Assembly: GCA_001603075.1 (NCBI GenBank)
Contig: LVBB01000121.1
Coordinates: 62,001 to 126,000, forward strand
Direction of reading: 5' to 3'
Origin: Phycisphaerales bacterium Planc_01
GTDB taxonomy: Bacteria; Planctomycetota; Phycisphaerae; Sedimentisphaerales; Anaerobacaceae
Length of the DNA: 64,000 bases
Shown: positions 17,180 through 26,504 of the stretch, piece after piece
Position numbering within the stretch: position 1 is the stretch's first letter
How the letters are laid out: the number at the start of each line of letters is the position of its first letter
The notes under the pieces: model-generated
Told to the model about the DNA's origin: nothing
Seen by the model: only the letters and a program-made list of their open reading frames with translations
Databases searched by the model: none
Translations under genes and position numbers: made by a program

Positions 17180-20100
17180 GATGTCACCGGCCCTCCGATC
17201 ACGTCGAGCTTGCCCTTGGCGTCGAGAAAGCGATAGTCGTTGATCTGCCAGTCGAAGCGGCACACCGCCTTGAAGTCGCACGACGAGCAGGCCGACTCGG
17301 TGCCCAGCCGATAGGGATGCACGTCGATCCGCCCGGCCACGATCCCGCCGGCCAAGGCGACGATCGTTTCCCTCGCGAACGCCAGCACGCGTTTGAAGTC
17401 GTCGGGCCTCAGCGACCCGCTGGTGGCGTAATAGCCGTACTGCGCCTCCTTGCTCGTGACAGCGAAGTTGTAGAGCCGGCTCCAATGCGCGCCCGCCTCG
17501 GGGTCGAGCGCGCCGGCGTAGTCGCCGTCGAACAGGCCCCGGGCCTTGCGGATCGAGCGGTCGGCCTTCTGGGCCACCGTCACGATCGAGGCGCTGTCGG
17601 GGGTCTGCTCGATGGGCAGGCAGAAAGCCCCCGCGACGCCGTCGATGTCCCTCTCGCCGGCCAGGGCGAGCAGGTACATCGGAAGCTGGACGTTCAGGCC
17701 GTGGTAGAATTGGGACCAGTCGAACGTCGCGCCGGCCTTCGTCCGCTTGTAGTCGAAGACCAGGGCGATGTGTCGGGCGTCGATCTCGGCGATATCGAGT
17801 CGATCGATCTTGCCGCGCAGCGTCATCGCGCGGCCGTCGGGCAGGGACAACTCCAGCGGCTTGAGGCCCGCCTCGTCGGCAGCGTCGCCGAAGGGCAACT
17901 CGGAGCGGATCGGCCGGAACGCGCCGGCGCGGGCCATGCGCGCGATGTCGAGCACGCACTCGCCCAGAGTCTCGGCGGCGTTGGCGATGATGAACGCGTT
18001 GTGCTCGCAGCGCGCCCGGAACTTGGCGAGAAACGGGTCGTGCGAAGCGAAGGCCTCGACCTGTTCGGCCAGCAGCGCGCCCAGCCGGGCGTCGGCGACG
18101 GTGGCGAAATTCTGCCCGTCGGCGGCCAGGCGCTTGTGCAGGGTATCGAGCACGGCGTGATAGAAGTTGCCCAAGTCGAGCGGTTCGAGCTTGAACTCCC
18201 GACGAGGCCGCAAGTCGAGCGCGTAGCGGGCGAAGTGCTTGTAGGGACAGGCGGCGAAGGTCGCCAGCCGCGTCGCCGAGCCTTTGAGCGGGCCAGCGAA
18301 CAGCCGGGCGACGACCGGGCCGGCCAGCGCCGCGACGTTGTCATAGGCCAGCGCTGCGGCGACCGAATCGGCGGTGGCCCGATGGAGAGGGTCGACCGCC
18401 ATCGCGCCGAGCAGCCCTTCGAGCCGCGAATCGGCCTGCTCATCCCGCGCGAAGACATCGCGACCCAGGCCGCTGCACAACCACTCGGCCAACTCGGCCT
18501 CGGTGTGAATGTCCGCCGCCTCTGCCCCGTCGTCAACCGACAGGTCGGCGAACAGGTCCGCCAGATCATCGACGAACTGCGACCGCGTCACGGGCCCGCC
18601 CTTCTCATCGGCCGCTGGGTAGCTGATGCACAGAAACTGCGACGGCCGCGTGAAGGCGATATACGCCAGGTACTGCCGCTCGGCCAGCGTCTGCGTCGTC
18701 GCCGGGGCCAGGCGCACGCCCGCTGTTTCGGCCAGCGCGCGGTCGGCGTCGTTCAGCACGCCCGTCGCGGGCACCGGCACGGGGAACTGCTTCTGCGTGG
18801 CGCCCAGCAGGAAGACGGCCTTGAGATTCGGGTGCCGGCTGCGCTCGATTGAGCCGACCAGCACCTGGTCGAGGCTCGGCGGGATGAACGCCATCGTCAT
18901 CTGTGCGAATGCCGCCGTCACGATCGCGAGGAAGTCCTCCGGCGGCATCGGATCGGACCCGAAGACCTCGACCAGTTCGTCGAAGACGTCCACGAACCGC
19001 TCGAAGAACTGCCGATGCTCGTCGGCCGCCGCCAGATCGCCCGCCTCCTGCGCTTCCTCGACCCAGGCGGCCAGCGTCCGCTGGACCTTCAGCGTATCGA
19101 GCAGGCCGAAGACCGCCCGCGCAAAATCCGACGCCGTCCGTAGGGGCGAATGATCATTCGCCCCTACCAATAGTGCGGCCTGCAAATCGAGCAGCGGCGC
19201 GACGGCCTTCATACGCACCTGGTGGATCGCATCTTCGTCGAAGCTGGCGTCGTTGGGGCCTTTGAACCGCCACGGCTCGGCCTTGAGCCAGTCGCGGCCA
19301 TCGACGCCGAAGGCCAGGCAGTAGTTCTCCAGGGCATCGACCTGCGCGGGATCGACCGGGGCCAGCGGGCTCTTGAGATAGGCGAAGACGTCGGCGCCGG
19401 CGAACCCGCCGGTGGCCGCCGCCAGGGCCGATGTCACCAGCTCGACGACCGGGTGCCGGCTCAGCGGCTTGCGCCGGTCGATGAAGTAGGGAATGTCGTA
19501 ATCGTCGAAGCCGGCGACGAGGGCATGCTCGTAGCGGCCAAGGTCCGAAGCGACGACGGCAATGTCACGATAGCGATAGCCCTCGCGTTGGGCCAGCCTT
19601 CGGATCTGCCGGGCGACGAATCGCACCTCGCTCCGCACGTCGGCCGCCACCACCAGGCGGATGCGGCCGTCGGCTTTGATGCGGGCTGCGCCGGGGCGGA
19701 ACAGGTTCCTCTCGACGTGGGCCAGGGGCGGACAGTCGGCAAATCGCTTCGCCTCGTCGAGCAGCAGCGGCGTGCGAAGGTCGATCTCGAGCGCCTCGAT
19801 CCGCGCCAGCAACTCGCGGTACGTCCGCACCGTCGGCTCAAACAAACCGTCGGACAATCCGCAATCCGCCGTCCGCAATCCGCAATCGAGGGCCGGGTCG
19901 AGGTTCAGCGCGATCTCGGCGCGATCGACGACCTTGAGCAGCTCGACGAGCATCGCCATCTCGGCGCCGGTGAAGCCGGCGAAGCCGTCGACCCAGAGCC
20001 ACGCGCCATGAAGGAACTCGGCGTCGGCGATCCGCTTGCAGGCCAGCGATGCCCGGGCGTCGGGATCGACGAACCGCCCGCGAATCGACTCGGTGTACTC

Positions 20101-20586
20101 GCGGAAGACCAGGGCCAAATCGGCGAACTTCATCGCCGCCACGGGCGAGGCATGCCCCGTCCCCACAGCCTGGAGAATCTCGAAGTCTTCGGGCGTCGTA
20201 TCGTAGCGGTGCAGTTCGCGGATCGTCTCGGCGATCTGGCGGGCGAAGCCGGGCAATAGCGCCGTCGAGCGAAAGAGCAGCAACCGCTCGCGGCAGTCGC
20301 GCAGGACCTTGTGGACGATCATCTGCCGGCCGATGGACGAGACGGACCGCCCCGCCGCCGGGCCGGTGAGGAAGAATTGCAGGCGGTTGAACGACAGGAC
20401 CCGCAGCCGGTGGTAGCCCGCCGGGCCGCTCGAAAGGATCGCCCGCTCGGCCTCGTACGTCGCCTGCTCGGGCACCAGAAACAGCAGCGACGGCCCCGAC
20501 GGCTCGCGCAGCGCCCGCGCGACGGCCTCGACGCAGTGCGTCGTCTTGCCCGTGCCGCTTCTGCCCAGAATGAATCGAACCGCCAT
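17176..20586 (-). CDS. addB: ATP-dependent helicase/nuclease subunit B, with two repeat-derived insertions
   Basis: AddB is the second nuclease and Chi-recognition subunit of AddAB. The 1136-residue product begins with Walker A LGRSGTGKT (8-15) and has the C-terminal nuclease (GKIDRLD, LVFDYKRTKAG). It also has the cysteines of the nuclease-associated iron-sulfur cluster: one in FAACPYKHFARY and three in SACSSCDFKAVC. Two stretches look foreign. Residues ~233-245 (DCGLRTADCGLSD) are encoded by an AATCCGC-type tract, and ~473-482 (VGANDHSPL) by a perfect 28-bp palindrome also seen between genes. Both keep the frame. First gene of the addB-addA-avtA operon. Confidence 0.95.
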   Translation of the reverse strand: MAVRFILGRSGTGKTTHCVEAVARALREPSGPSLLFLVPEQATYEAERAILSSGPAGYHRLRVLSFNRLQFFLTGPAAGRSVSSIGRQMIVHKVLRDCRERLLLFRSTALLPGFARQIAETIRELHRYDTTPEDFEILQAVGTGHASPVAAMKFADLALVFREYTESIRGRFVDPDARASLACKRIADAEFLHGAWLWVDGFAGFTGAEMAMLVELLKVVDRAEIALNLDPALDCGLRTADCGLSDGLFEPTVRTYRELLARIEALEIDLRTPLLLDEAKRFADCPPLAHVERNLFRPGAARIKADGRIRLVVAADVRSEVRFVARQIRRLAQREGYRYRDIAVVASDLGRYEHALVAGFDDYDIPYFIDRRKPLSRHPVVELVTSALAAATGGFAGADVFAYLKSPLAPVDPAQVDALENYCLAFGVDGRDWLKAEPWRFKGPNDASFDEDAIHQVRMKAVAPLLDLQAALLVGANDHSPLRTASDFARAVFGLLDTLKVQRTLAAWVEEAQEAGDLAAADEHRQFFERFVDVFDELVEVFGSDPMPPEDFLAIVTAAFAQMTMAFIPPSLDQVLVGSIERSRHPNLKAVFLLGATQKQFPVPVPATGVLNDADRALAETAGVRLAPATTQTLAERQYLAYIAFTRPSQFLCISYPAADEKGGPVTRSQFVDDLADLFADLSVDDGAEAADIHTEAELAEWLCSGLGRDVFARDEQADSRLEGLLGAMAVDPLHRATADSVAAALAYDNVAALAGPVVARLFAGPLKGSATRLATFAACPYKHFARYALDLRPRREFKLEPLDLGNFYHAVLDTLHKRLAADGQNFATVADARLGALLAEQVEAFASHDPFLAKFRARCEHNAFIIANAAETLGECVLDIARMARAGAFRPIRSELPFGDAADEAGLKPLELSLPDGRAMTLRGKIDRLDIAEIDARHIALVFDYKRTKAGATFDWSQFYHGLNVQLPMYLLALAGERDIDGVAGAFCLPIEQTPDSASIVTVAQKADRSIRKARGLFDGDYAGALDPEAGAHWSRLYNFAVTSKEAQYGYYATSGSLRPDDFKRVLAFARETIVALAGGIVAGRIDVHPYRLGTESACSSCDFKAVCRFDWQINDYRFLDAKGKLDVIGGPVTS
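19140..19167. repeat. Perfect 28-bp palindrome inside addB
   Basis: GTAGGGGCGAATGA is followed directly by its exact reverse complement. A near copy lies between genes at 4042-4067. Inside addB it adds about nine codons in frame. Confidence 0.85.
19853..19889. repeat. AATCCGC-type tract inside addB
   Basis: ACAATCCGCAATCCGC and CCGCAATCCGCAATC-like units repeat over 37 bp. Related short-unit tracts occur between genes (45150-45310, 47466-47640). In addB the tract is read as two near-identical DCGL-containing peptides. Confidence 0.7.
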
Positions 20587-20890
20587 CGCCGCCTTCCCTC
20601 AGCGTCACATCGCACGTCCCGGCACCCTTGCACGGGGCGACACGAGACGCTCGGTCCCTCTCTACCCAACCGGCCACGATCTTTCAATCACTTTTCGCCC
20701 GTGTGAGTCTCTCATCCGCTCCAATATCCGGACGGGATGCAGGACTTCTCTGCCGGGACTCATGAAGAGGACTCCCTCCCTGGCCCGGTCCGGAAACAGG
20801 GCCGGTCGAATCGCCCGATATCTTCGTGACTTCGCCGGTTTCTGAACAACCGCGGCCCTCCATTACGACAGAATCTGGGATATTTCCATA

Positions 20891-20919
20891 TTGACTCCAC
20901 TGTTAAATTTCGGTAATAT
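20891..20919 (+). promoter_or_regulatory. Sigma-70-type promoter for the deacetylase-like gene
   Basis: TTGACT (20891-20896), a 17-nt AT-rich spacer and TAATAT (20914-20919) stand 58 nt before the chosen start at 20978. This is a locally AT-rich patch in a GC-rich region. The rest of the 20587-20977 gap has no gene or clear structure. Confidence 0.65.
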
Positions 20920-20977
20920 AGGGATATTGCACAGAAAAAGGGGAGGCATGTGCGGACGGTATCGTCAGAGGAGCGTG

Positions 20978-22159
20978 ATGAGAGATTGCGGCGGATCTGT
21001 TCACTGGAGAGTACTGGTTCTTCTGGTATTGGCTCTCGCGGCCACAGGCCCGGTACAGGCGGCGGAGGTGACCGTCGTATTTCGCTACGACGACTACTCG
21101 GCACGAAGCAACACCGACCTGGAAGTGCGATTGATTGATGCCTTCGGCCGTCGGGGCATCCCTCTGGTCATCGGGGCGATTCCCTGTTTCAGGGCCACGG
21201 GACCCGACGATGGCCAAACCCTTCCGTCCGATAAGGCCGACATCCTGCGAGAGGCGGCCAGGGCAGGCATCGTGGACGTGGGGGTCCACGGCTATTCGCA
21301 TCTCAAGACGGGCTGGTGGACCGAACTGGCCGGCTTGCCCTACGAAGAGCAGCTCTTCCGCCTGCGGCGGGGCCGCGAGTTGCTTCACGAGGCCGTCGGG
21401 ATCGAAGCCGAGACGTTCATCCCACCGTACAACGCCTACGATCACCTCACCCTGCGGGCCATGGAACAGTTGGGGTACACCTGCCTTTGCGCAGGCAAGC
21501 TCGGTCGCCTGGATGACGGCTCTCTGCGATTCCTGCCGTCAACATGCGGTCTTGCCGATGCCCGGCGAAGCATCGAATCGGCAACGAGGGCGGGTGACTC
21601 TCGGATCGTAGTGATCCTCTTTCATGGATTTGACCTCGTTCCATCGGCACCGGAATCACCCGATTTCCTTGGATGGACGGCCTTCGAAGAACTCCTCGAT
21701 TGGGTCGTCCGGAGACAGGACGTGGCCGTTCGCAGTATCCGCGAGCTTCTCGACAGCGACGTCGACTTGTCGATCCACCGGTTCGCCGCGAACAGACGTC
21801 TGAGTTCCATGCCCCGCCTTGTCCCCAGCTTCCTGGTCCATCTGTTCGGCACCGAGACGGGCGCCTATCTGTCCACCGATGAGGCCCGCCGCTTGCGTAC
21901 GGCCAAGACCGGGCTGTATCTTGCCACCGCCACCTTCTACGCGGTGCTGCTCGCGCTCGGCGCGGCTCTGACGACGGCTCTGCGAAGGCGGTTCGGACGC
22001 CCTCTCGTGCTGCTGCGACGGGCGGGGATCGCCCTGCTGGTCGCCGCGACGGCCTATGCCTGCCAGAACCTGACCATCGGCGTGCATGGCGCGATCGCGA
22101 CCTCCGTCATCGGCGGCGCCTGCCTGGGTCTGTACAGACAGCGTTTGTCGCGCCTGTAA
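20978..22159 (+). CDS. Exported polysaccharide-deacetylase-like protein (DUF2334 type) with C-terminal membrane segments
   Basis: I start at ATG 20978 because AGAGGAG lies 4 nt upstream and a signal peptide follows (WRVLVLLVLALAATGPVQA-A). The mature N-terminal domain has the NodB-like pattern: FRYDDYSARS with the metal-binding DD, VDVGVHGYSHLKTGW for the histidine motif, FIPPYNAYDH and ILFHGFD. This fits DUF2334 or related carbohydrate esterases acting on envelope polysaccharide. About 90 C-terminal residues form two or three membrane segments (ATFYAVLLALGAAL, GIALLVAATAYA, AIATSVIGGACLGLY), so the enzyme is probably membrane-held and faces outward. Total length is 393 aa. Confidence 0.85.
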   Translation: MRDCGGSVHWRVLVLLVLALAATGPVQAAEVTVVFRYDDYSARSNTDLEVRLIDAFGRRGIPLVIGAIPCFRATGPDDGQTLPSDKADILREAARAGIVDVGVHGYSHLKTGWWTELAGLPYEEQLFRLRRGRELLHEAVGIEAETFIPPYNAYDHLTLRAMEQLGYTCLCAGKLGRLDDGSLRFLPSTCGLADARRSIESATRAGDSRIVVILFHGFDLVPSAPESPDFLGWTAFEELLDWVVRRQDVAVRSIRELLDSDVDLSIHRFAANRRLSSMPRLVPSFLVHLFGTETGAYLSTDEARRLRTAKTGLYLATATFYAVLLALGAALTTALRRRFGRPLVLLRRAGIALLVAATAYACQNLTIGVHGAIATSVIGGACLGLYRQRLSRL

Positions 22160-22269
22160 CCCCCCACGATGTCGGCAAGGGAATTGCCGATCGCGCCTGG
22201 GAGCAGTTGCTTCGTTAGACCGTCGGCCATCGGCGGCTGTGCGGCTTTCTTTCTTGCCCGGCTCGACGG

Positions 22270-22680
22270 TCAGTATTCCACGGCGGCCGGCAGGGTCTTG
22301 GCCTGCTCGATCCACTCGGCCACAACGGCCTGCGTCGGCACGCGGCGGGTGAGCTTCTTCTGGGTGTTCACCTCGATCATCTTCTGCGTCAGGTTGGCCG
22401 GGACGCGGTGCTTGAGTTCCTTGACCGTATCGACCCCGGAGGCCTCCAGAAGCTCGGAAAACTCCGACCCGATGCCCTTGACGCGATAGAGGTCCACCAT
22501 GTTGACCCACTTGAGAATCAGCGACTCGCCGATCCCCGTCTTCTCGGCCAACTCGACTCGGCCCTTCTTCGTCTTGCCTGCCACCAGCAACTGGTCGGTG
22601 TTGCTGATCCCGGCGGCCCGGAGCTTCTCCCCATACGCCGGGCCGATTCCCTCTACATCTTCGATTTTGTACTGCGCCAT
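22270..22680 (-). CDS. DUF4332 helix-hairpin-helix protein
   Basis: The 136-residue protein starts YKIEDVEGIGPAYGEKLRAAGI and repeats a similar HhH unit at YRVKGIGSEFSELLEASGV, the two-unit arrangement of the DUF4332 family. HhH pairs normally give sequence-independent nucleic acid or protein contacts. AAAGGAG precedes the ATG. It is followed on the opposite strand by the deacetylase gene (convergent, 110-bp gap). The cellular role is unknown. Confidence 0.88.
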   Translation of the reverse strand: MAQYKIEDVEGIGPAYGEKLRAAGISNTDQLLVAGKTKKGRVELAEKTGIGESLILKWVNMVDLYRVKGIGSEFSELLEASGVDTVKELKHRVPANLTQKMIEVNTQKKLTRRVPTQAVVAEWIEQAKTLPAAVEY

Positions 22681-22820
22681 TTCAAGACTCCTTTCATCCA
22701 GATAACAGACGCTGCCCTCGATGGACAGTTCGCCTATCTCTCCACACGATCGCGTCTGCGTCCACTACAAGACCTGGGCGACGCGATGTTTCAACGGCCC
22801 TCGGTCGTGCGCCCGCCATC

Positions 22821-23522
22821 TCAGGCGTCGGAGGTCCTGGCCAACCACGGATAGACAACGCCGGCCGCCAAGGCGCCGAGAATGGGCGCCAGCCAGAAGA
22901 GCCACAGTTGACTCAGCGCCCAGCCGCCCACGATCACAGCAGGCCCCGTGCTCCGCGCAGGGTTCACCGACGTGTTCGTCACGGGAATGCTGATCAGGTG
23001 GATCAAAGTCAGCGCCAGGCCGATGGCAATCGGTGCGAATCCCTGGGGGGCCCGCTTGTCCGTGGCCCCAAGGATGATCATCAGGAACATGAAGGTCAGG
23101 ACCAGCTCGGCGACGAAGGCGGCGACAAGCGAATAGCCGCCCGGGGAATGATCGGCGTAACCGTTCGCGGCCAACCCGCCGCTAAGACTGAAGCCCTCCT
23201 TTCCGCTGGCAATCAGATAGAGGACCGCCGCCGCCGCGACGCCACCGACGACCTGGGCGGCGATATAGTGCGGCAGCTCCGATCCGGGGAACCGCCTGCC
23301 CGCCCACAGACCGAGCGAGACGGCCGGGTTCAGATGACAGCCGGAGATGTGGCCGATCGCAAAGGCCATCGTCAGCACCGTCAGGCCAAACGCCAGCGAG
23401 ACACCCAACAAACCGATTCCCACATTCGGAAAGGCGGCGGCCAGAACCGCGCTGCCGCAGCCGCCGAACACAAGCCAGAAGGTGCCCATGAATTCCGCCA
23501 CGGAACGCTTCAGCAACGACAT
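22821..23522 (-). CDS. aqpZ: Aquaporin Z
   Basis: This is a water channel in the inner membrane. The 233-residue protein has six membrane segments and both pore signatures: N65-P-A in [13 protein letters not shown] and N187-P-A in [13 protein letters not shown]190 and H175 fit the narrow aromatic/arginine filter of AqpZ, not that of glycerol channels. The stretch [20 protein letters not shown] is nearly the same as in E. coli AqpZ. GAAAGGAG precedes the ATG. It is a single-gene unit. Confidence 0.96.
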   Translation of the reverse strand: MSLLKRSVAEFMGTFWLVFGGCGSAVLAAAFPNVGIGLLGVSLAFGLTVLTMAFAIGHISGCHLNPAVSLGLWAGRRFPGSELPHYIAAQVVGGVAAAAVLYLIASGKEGFSLSGGLAANGYADHSPGGYSLVAAFVAELVLTFMFLMIILGATDKRAPQGFAPIAIGLALTLIHLISIPVTNTSVNPARSTGPAVIVGGWALSQLWLFWLAPILGALAAGVVYPWLARTSDA

Positions 23523-23696
23523 GGAAAGACTCCTTTCTCACCTGCCCTGACCGATTGGTTCCTGCGAGGTGGACCCCCATCGCCACGCACAGGAGCATGG
23601 GCCGGAATCCGGCGGGCAGACCAGAACCGGTCCCTCGCCCGCGCCTGCTGCGCAGGGCCGTGCCGCTCCCATTGTTGCCATGCCAAGGAGGCGACG

Positions 23697-25325
23697 TCAA
23701 TACTGTCGCGTCGCCTCGGTTTCTTCGACCGACCGACCCAGTTCCTGTGTGTTCATGATGGTATGGAAGCGGATGTCACCGGCTCGGAGGGCCCTGACGA
23801 CAACCTTCCACGTCGCCTTCTGGCCCACCGGCAGGACGCTCAGCGGCGCGAAGCGGATAGTCCGTCCCTCCACCGTCGCCCGGGTCGGGCCGTCCGAGGA
23901 GACATACTCCTGCGCATCTTCGAGCACGCAGGTGATTTGCACATTGTGGTCCGGGGCCGAACCCTGATTGGTGGCGGTGATGATATACGTTTCCTGGGCG
24001 CCGACCTCGATCGGGTCTTCAACGTCGATCACTTCCAGCAGCACGGCGGCGATCCCCTCGACGCTCGTCCTGACGGTCGCCGTCACCGCATCGGCGCACA
24101 CGGCGGCCGCCGAGGCGACGTTGGTGTATGCTCCGCCTTTGGCCGGCGTGTAGGTCACGCTGACCGTCTTGGAGGCGTTGATCGCCAGCGTGCCCAACTG
24201 CCAGACGATCTTCGAGCCGGACAGGGCCCCGCCCGACGACGCCTTCACCGCCTGGACGCCTTCGGGAATCGTATCCTCCACGATCGTCTCGACCGCCGGG
24301 GCGTCGCCCTTGTTCGTGACCGTGATCTGATACGTGGCCGGACGGCCGAGGAACAGCCTCTCCGGGCCCGTCTTGGTGATCGCCAGCACGGGTTGATGCA
24401 CGATCGTCCGCGTGGTGGCCTCGGCCTTCAGACCGCTGCTCGATGTGGCGATCGCCCGGTTGATATACTCACCCGTTCGGGCGGCCTTGAGGTTGACGGC
24501 GTACTTCTTCGATTGTCCGGATCCCAGCGTTCCGGCGTCCAGGCTGATCTGGGTCTTACCGTCGGCGGTCTGCAATCCGGGCGGCAGGTTGTCCAGGACG
24601 GTGACGCCCGGAATGTCGCCGGTGCCGCTGTTGGTCACAACGAAGCTGACCGGGATCGGATCGCACAGCACGGTCTCCTGCGGCGCCGTCTTGGTCAGCA
24701 CCAGCCGGGGCTCGACCACCTCGATATTGATGCAGGTGGGAACCACGAAATCCACCGTCGAACAATGCATGAGGCAGTCGGAGGTGATGGCCATGCCCAC
24801 GATCTTCAGGTCCAGACTCGTCCTGGGGCCCATCGCCCCCAGCGCCCAGACCAGGGTGCCGTCTCTCGGGGTGGCGGGCGGGTCGGCCCTCTCGAACCGA
24901 AAGTTTCGCGGCAGCCGTTCGGTCACGACAACATCACTGACCGACACCTCGCTGACGTTGGTGACCTGGATCGTGTACTCGAACGGCGCGTTCATCGGGA
25001 CCTGGCTGGGCGCCCGCGCATCGAGGCGAACCGCTCCCTGGGCCGGGTACGTCCGCGAGGCTACGGAGGAACCGCACCGATTCGGCGCAGCCGTCGTCGT
25101 CCGCGCCGGAGCCGCCGCCGGAGCCGGGGCGGGAGCCGGAGCGGTCGCAGCCACAGGTGCGACTGTCGTCCTCGTCTGCGCGGTGCTGTTCGACGACGAA
25201 GTCGTCGCCGGATGCACGGGATAGCTCGTTCGCGACGAAGACCGGCTCGATCCACAGCCGGCGCCGAATAGAATAACCGCAGCGCACAGAGCCAGAATCA
25301 ACCATACTCCCCTGCGTGGTGCCAT
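23697..25325 (-). CDS. Surface lipoprotein with repeated DUF11 domains
   Basis: I start at ATG 25325, 7 nt after AAAGGAG; an in-frame ATG six codons upstream lacks a site. A hydrophobic leader ends in FGAGC, a plausible lipobox. A Ser/Thr then Ala/Pro-rich spacer (about 25-80) probably spans the envelope. Four or more Ig-like units of the DUF11 type follow, each with a form of PFEYTIQVTNVS, PVSFVVTNSGTG, PATYQITVTNKGDAP or ETYIITATNQGSAPD. Such proteins are structural or adhesive parts of planctomycete surfaces. Length is 542 aa, single-gene unit. Confidence 0.85.
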   Translation of the reverse strand: MAPRRGVWLILALCAAVILFGAGCGSSRSSSRTSYPVHPATTSSSNSTAQTRTTVAPVAATAPAPAPAPAAAPARTTTAAPNRCGSSVASRTYPAQGAVRLDARAPSQVPMNAPFEYTIQVTNVSEVSVSDVVVTERLPRNFRFERADPPATPRDGTLVWALGAMGPRTSLDLKIVGMAITSDCLMHCSTVDFVVPTCINIEVVEPRLVLTKTAPQETVLCDPIPVSFVVTNSGTGDIPGVTVLDNLPPGLQTADGKTQISLDAGTLGSGQSKKYAVNLKAARTGEYINRAIATSSSGLKAEATTRTIVHQPVLAITKTGPERLFLGRPATYQITVTNKGDAPAVETIVEDTIPEGVQAVKASSGGALSGSKIVWQLGTLAINASKTVSVTYTPAKGGAYTNVASAAAVCADAVTATVRTSVEGIAAVLLEVIDVEDPIEVGAQETYIITATNQGSAPDHNVQITCVLEDAQEYVSSDGPTRATVEGRTIRFAPLSVLPVGQKATWKVVVRALRAGDIRFHTIMNTQELGRSVEETEATRQY

Positions 25326-25582
25326 GATGTGACTCCTTTCCATAGGATGGGTCGCCGTTCACATGACCGGCTTGAATGACAAGAAATGAAGACGCACCTC
25401 CATGAACCTCTCCACCATCTGTCCCATCGATCCACACAGCCGGCACAATCCCGGCAGCCCCTATCTCTCTTGTAGAACGGCTCCGTGCTCGGCGATATAA
25501 GGGAAATGCTCGATTTCAGGTCACGGCCGCAGCGTCCGACAGCCTCGCACTGCCGCCGGGACAGGGGCCACTCTCCCCGCAA

Positions 25583-25604
25583 AAATACGTAGTTCTACGT
25601 ATTT
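25583..25604. promoter_or_regulatory. Perfect 22-bp palindrome, operator candidate
   Basis: Arms AAATACGTAG and CTACGTATTT flank a TT centre with no mismatch. It is the only AT-rich dyad of this kind in the gap 25344-25721. A possible -10 (TATACT, 25626-25631) lies 22 nt downstream with no good -35, which would suit an activator bound at the dyad. The TACGTA half-sites resemble targets of LuxR/NarL-type regulators. Confidence 0.55.
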
Positions 25605-25721
25605 ATAGACCGCCGACGTCGTATGTATACTGATGGCGTGCCATGGTGGTGTTCGCACGGCATTGGCCCACATGCGTCGGGCTACGCGTCGATACGCTGC
25701 CACGAAGCGATGGAGGATCGG

Positions 25722-26408
25722 ATGATGAAAGACCTGTCGATTGCGCTGTTGGCGTCGCTTGTGCTGATTCTGAACGTCGGCCCCGGTTGCCTCGCCGACA
25801 TCGCCGTCAACATGACCCTGACAGACCCGGCGTACTGCGGGGCGAAGCCTGATGCAGGGACGACAATGGGGTGGCAGTTTGCAGTTGCCAGCCCGATCGT
25901 CGTGACCCATCTGGGTCTCTATGACTTCTACTACGAGCTTGTCTATAGCTCGGGCTGGACACAGATCACCGCCGACGGGTTCAACAGCACCCATCCGATC
26001 GGTCTTTGGCGTCTCAGCGATGGGACACTGCTGGCCTCGGGAACGGTCCCGGCGGGAACGGCTGCACCGCAGATCGGCCGCTTCCGTTACATCGAGGTAT
26101 CCGAAACCACATTGATCCCCAACGAGGAGTACGTTGTCGGTTTCTACACAGAATCCAGTGCCACATCGGACCCGGTGGCCACCAACCCCTATGACGTTAC
26201 ATGGAATACAGACCCACTGATCGACTACGTGACTGCCCTCCAGGGCTCATCGTCCGGCTTGACGATGCCGACACAGGCCCTTGGAAGCGATCTTCGGTTC
26301 GGTCCGAATTTCCAGTTCACGGCCGTGCCCGTCCCAGCGTCCGCAGTTCTCGGCCTGATTGGTCTTGGCGCCGCCGTTGACCGGCTGCGCCGACATCGGA
26401 CGCGATAG
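25722..26408 (+). CDS. Exported DUF4082-like protein with PEP-CTERM-like VPxPAS sorting tail
   Basis: The start ATG 25722 has GGAGG 5 nt upstream; ATG 25725 is equally possible. A signal peptide (LSIALLASLVLILNVGPGCLA) leads into one beta-rich domain (WQFAVASPIVVTHLGLYDFYY, HPIGLWRLSDGTLLASGTVP, GRFRYIEVSETTLIPNEEYVVGFY), similar to DUF4082-type sheets. The last residues show the sorting signal VPVPASAVLGLIGLG, a hydrophobic helix and an Arg-rich end (RLRRHRTR). This tail is processed by an exosortase, which must be encoded elsewhere. A perfect palindrome about 120 bp upstream is the likely control site. Confidence 0.85.
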   Translation: MMKDLSIALLASLVLILNVGPGCLADIAVNMTLTDPAYCGAKPDAGTTMGWQFAVASPIVVTHLGLYDFYYELVYSSGWTQITADGFNSTHPIGLWRLSDGTLLASGTVPAGTAAPQIGRFRYIEVSETTLIPNEEYVVGFYTESSATSDPVATNPYDVTWNTDPLIDYVTALQGSSSGLTMPTQALGSDLRFGPNFQFTAVPVPASAVLGLIGLGAAVDRLRRHRTR

Positions 26409-26504
26409 GCAGACGTTGACCGACAGCAAGCAGCCCTCGATCTTTTAGTCACGGCCTCTGTGTGCACCCGCTCCTGCCAACTCGCCGGGCCGTTCGCGCT
26501 GGGA

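Noticed and set aside
17180-17959. N-terminal extension of addA into addB
   Set aside because: The extension has no similarity to AddA and lies antiphase within addB; the ATG overlapping the addB stop begins a normal AddA.
22908-25271. 787-codon plus-strand frame opposite aqpZ and the DUF11 gene
   Set aside because: The product is rich in Arg, His, Gly and Asp with no domain pattern, and both genes on the other strand are clear family members. It is a GC-rich antisense shadow.
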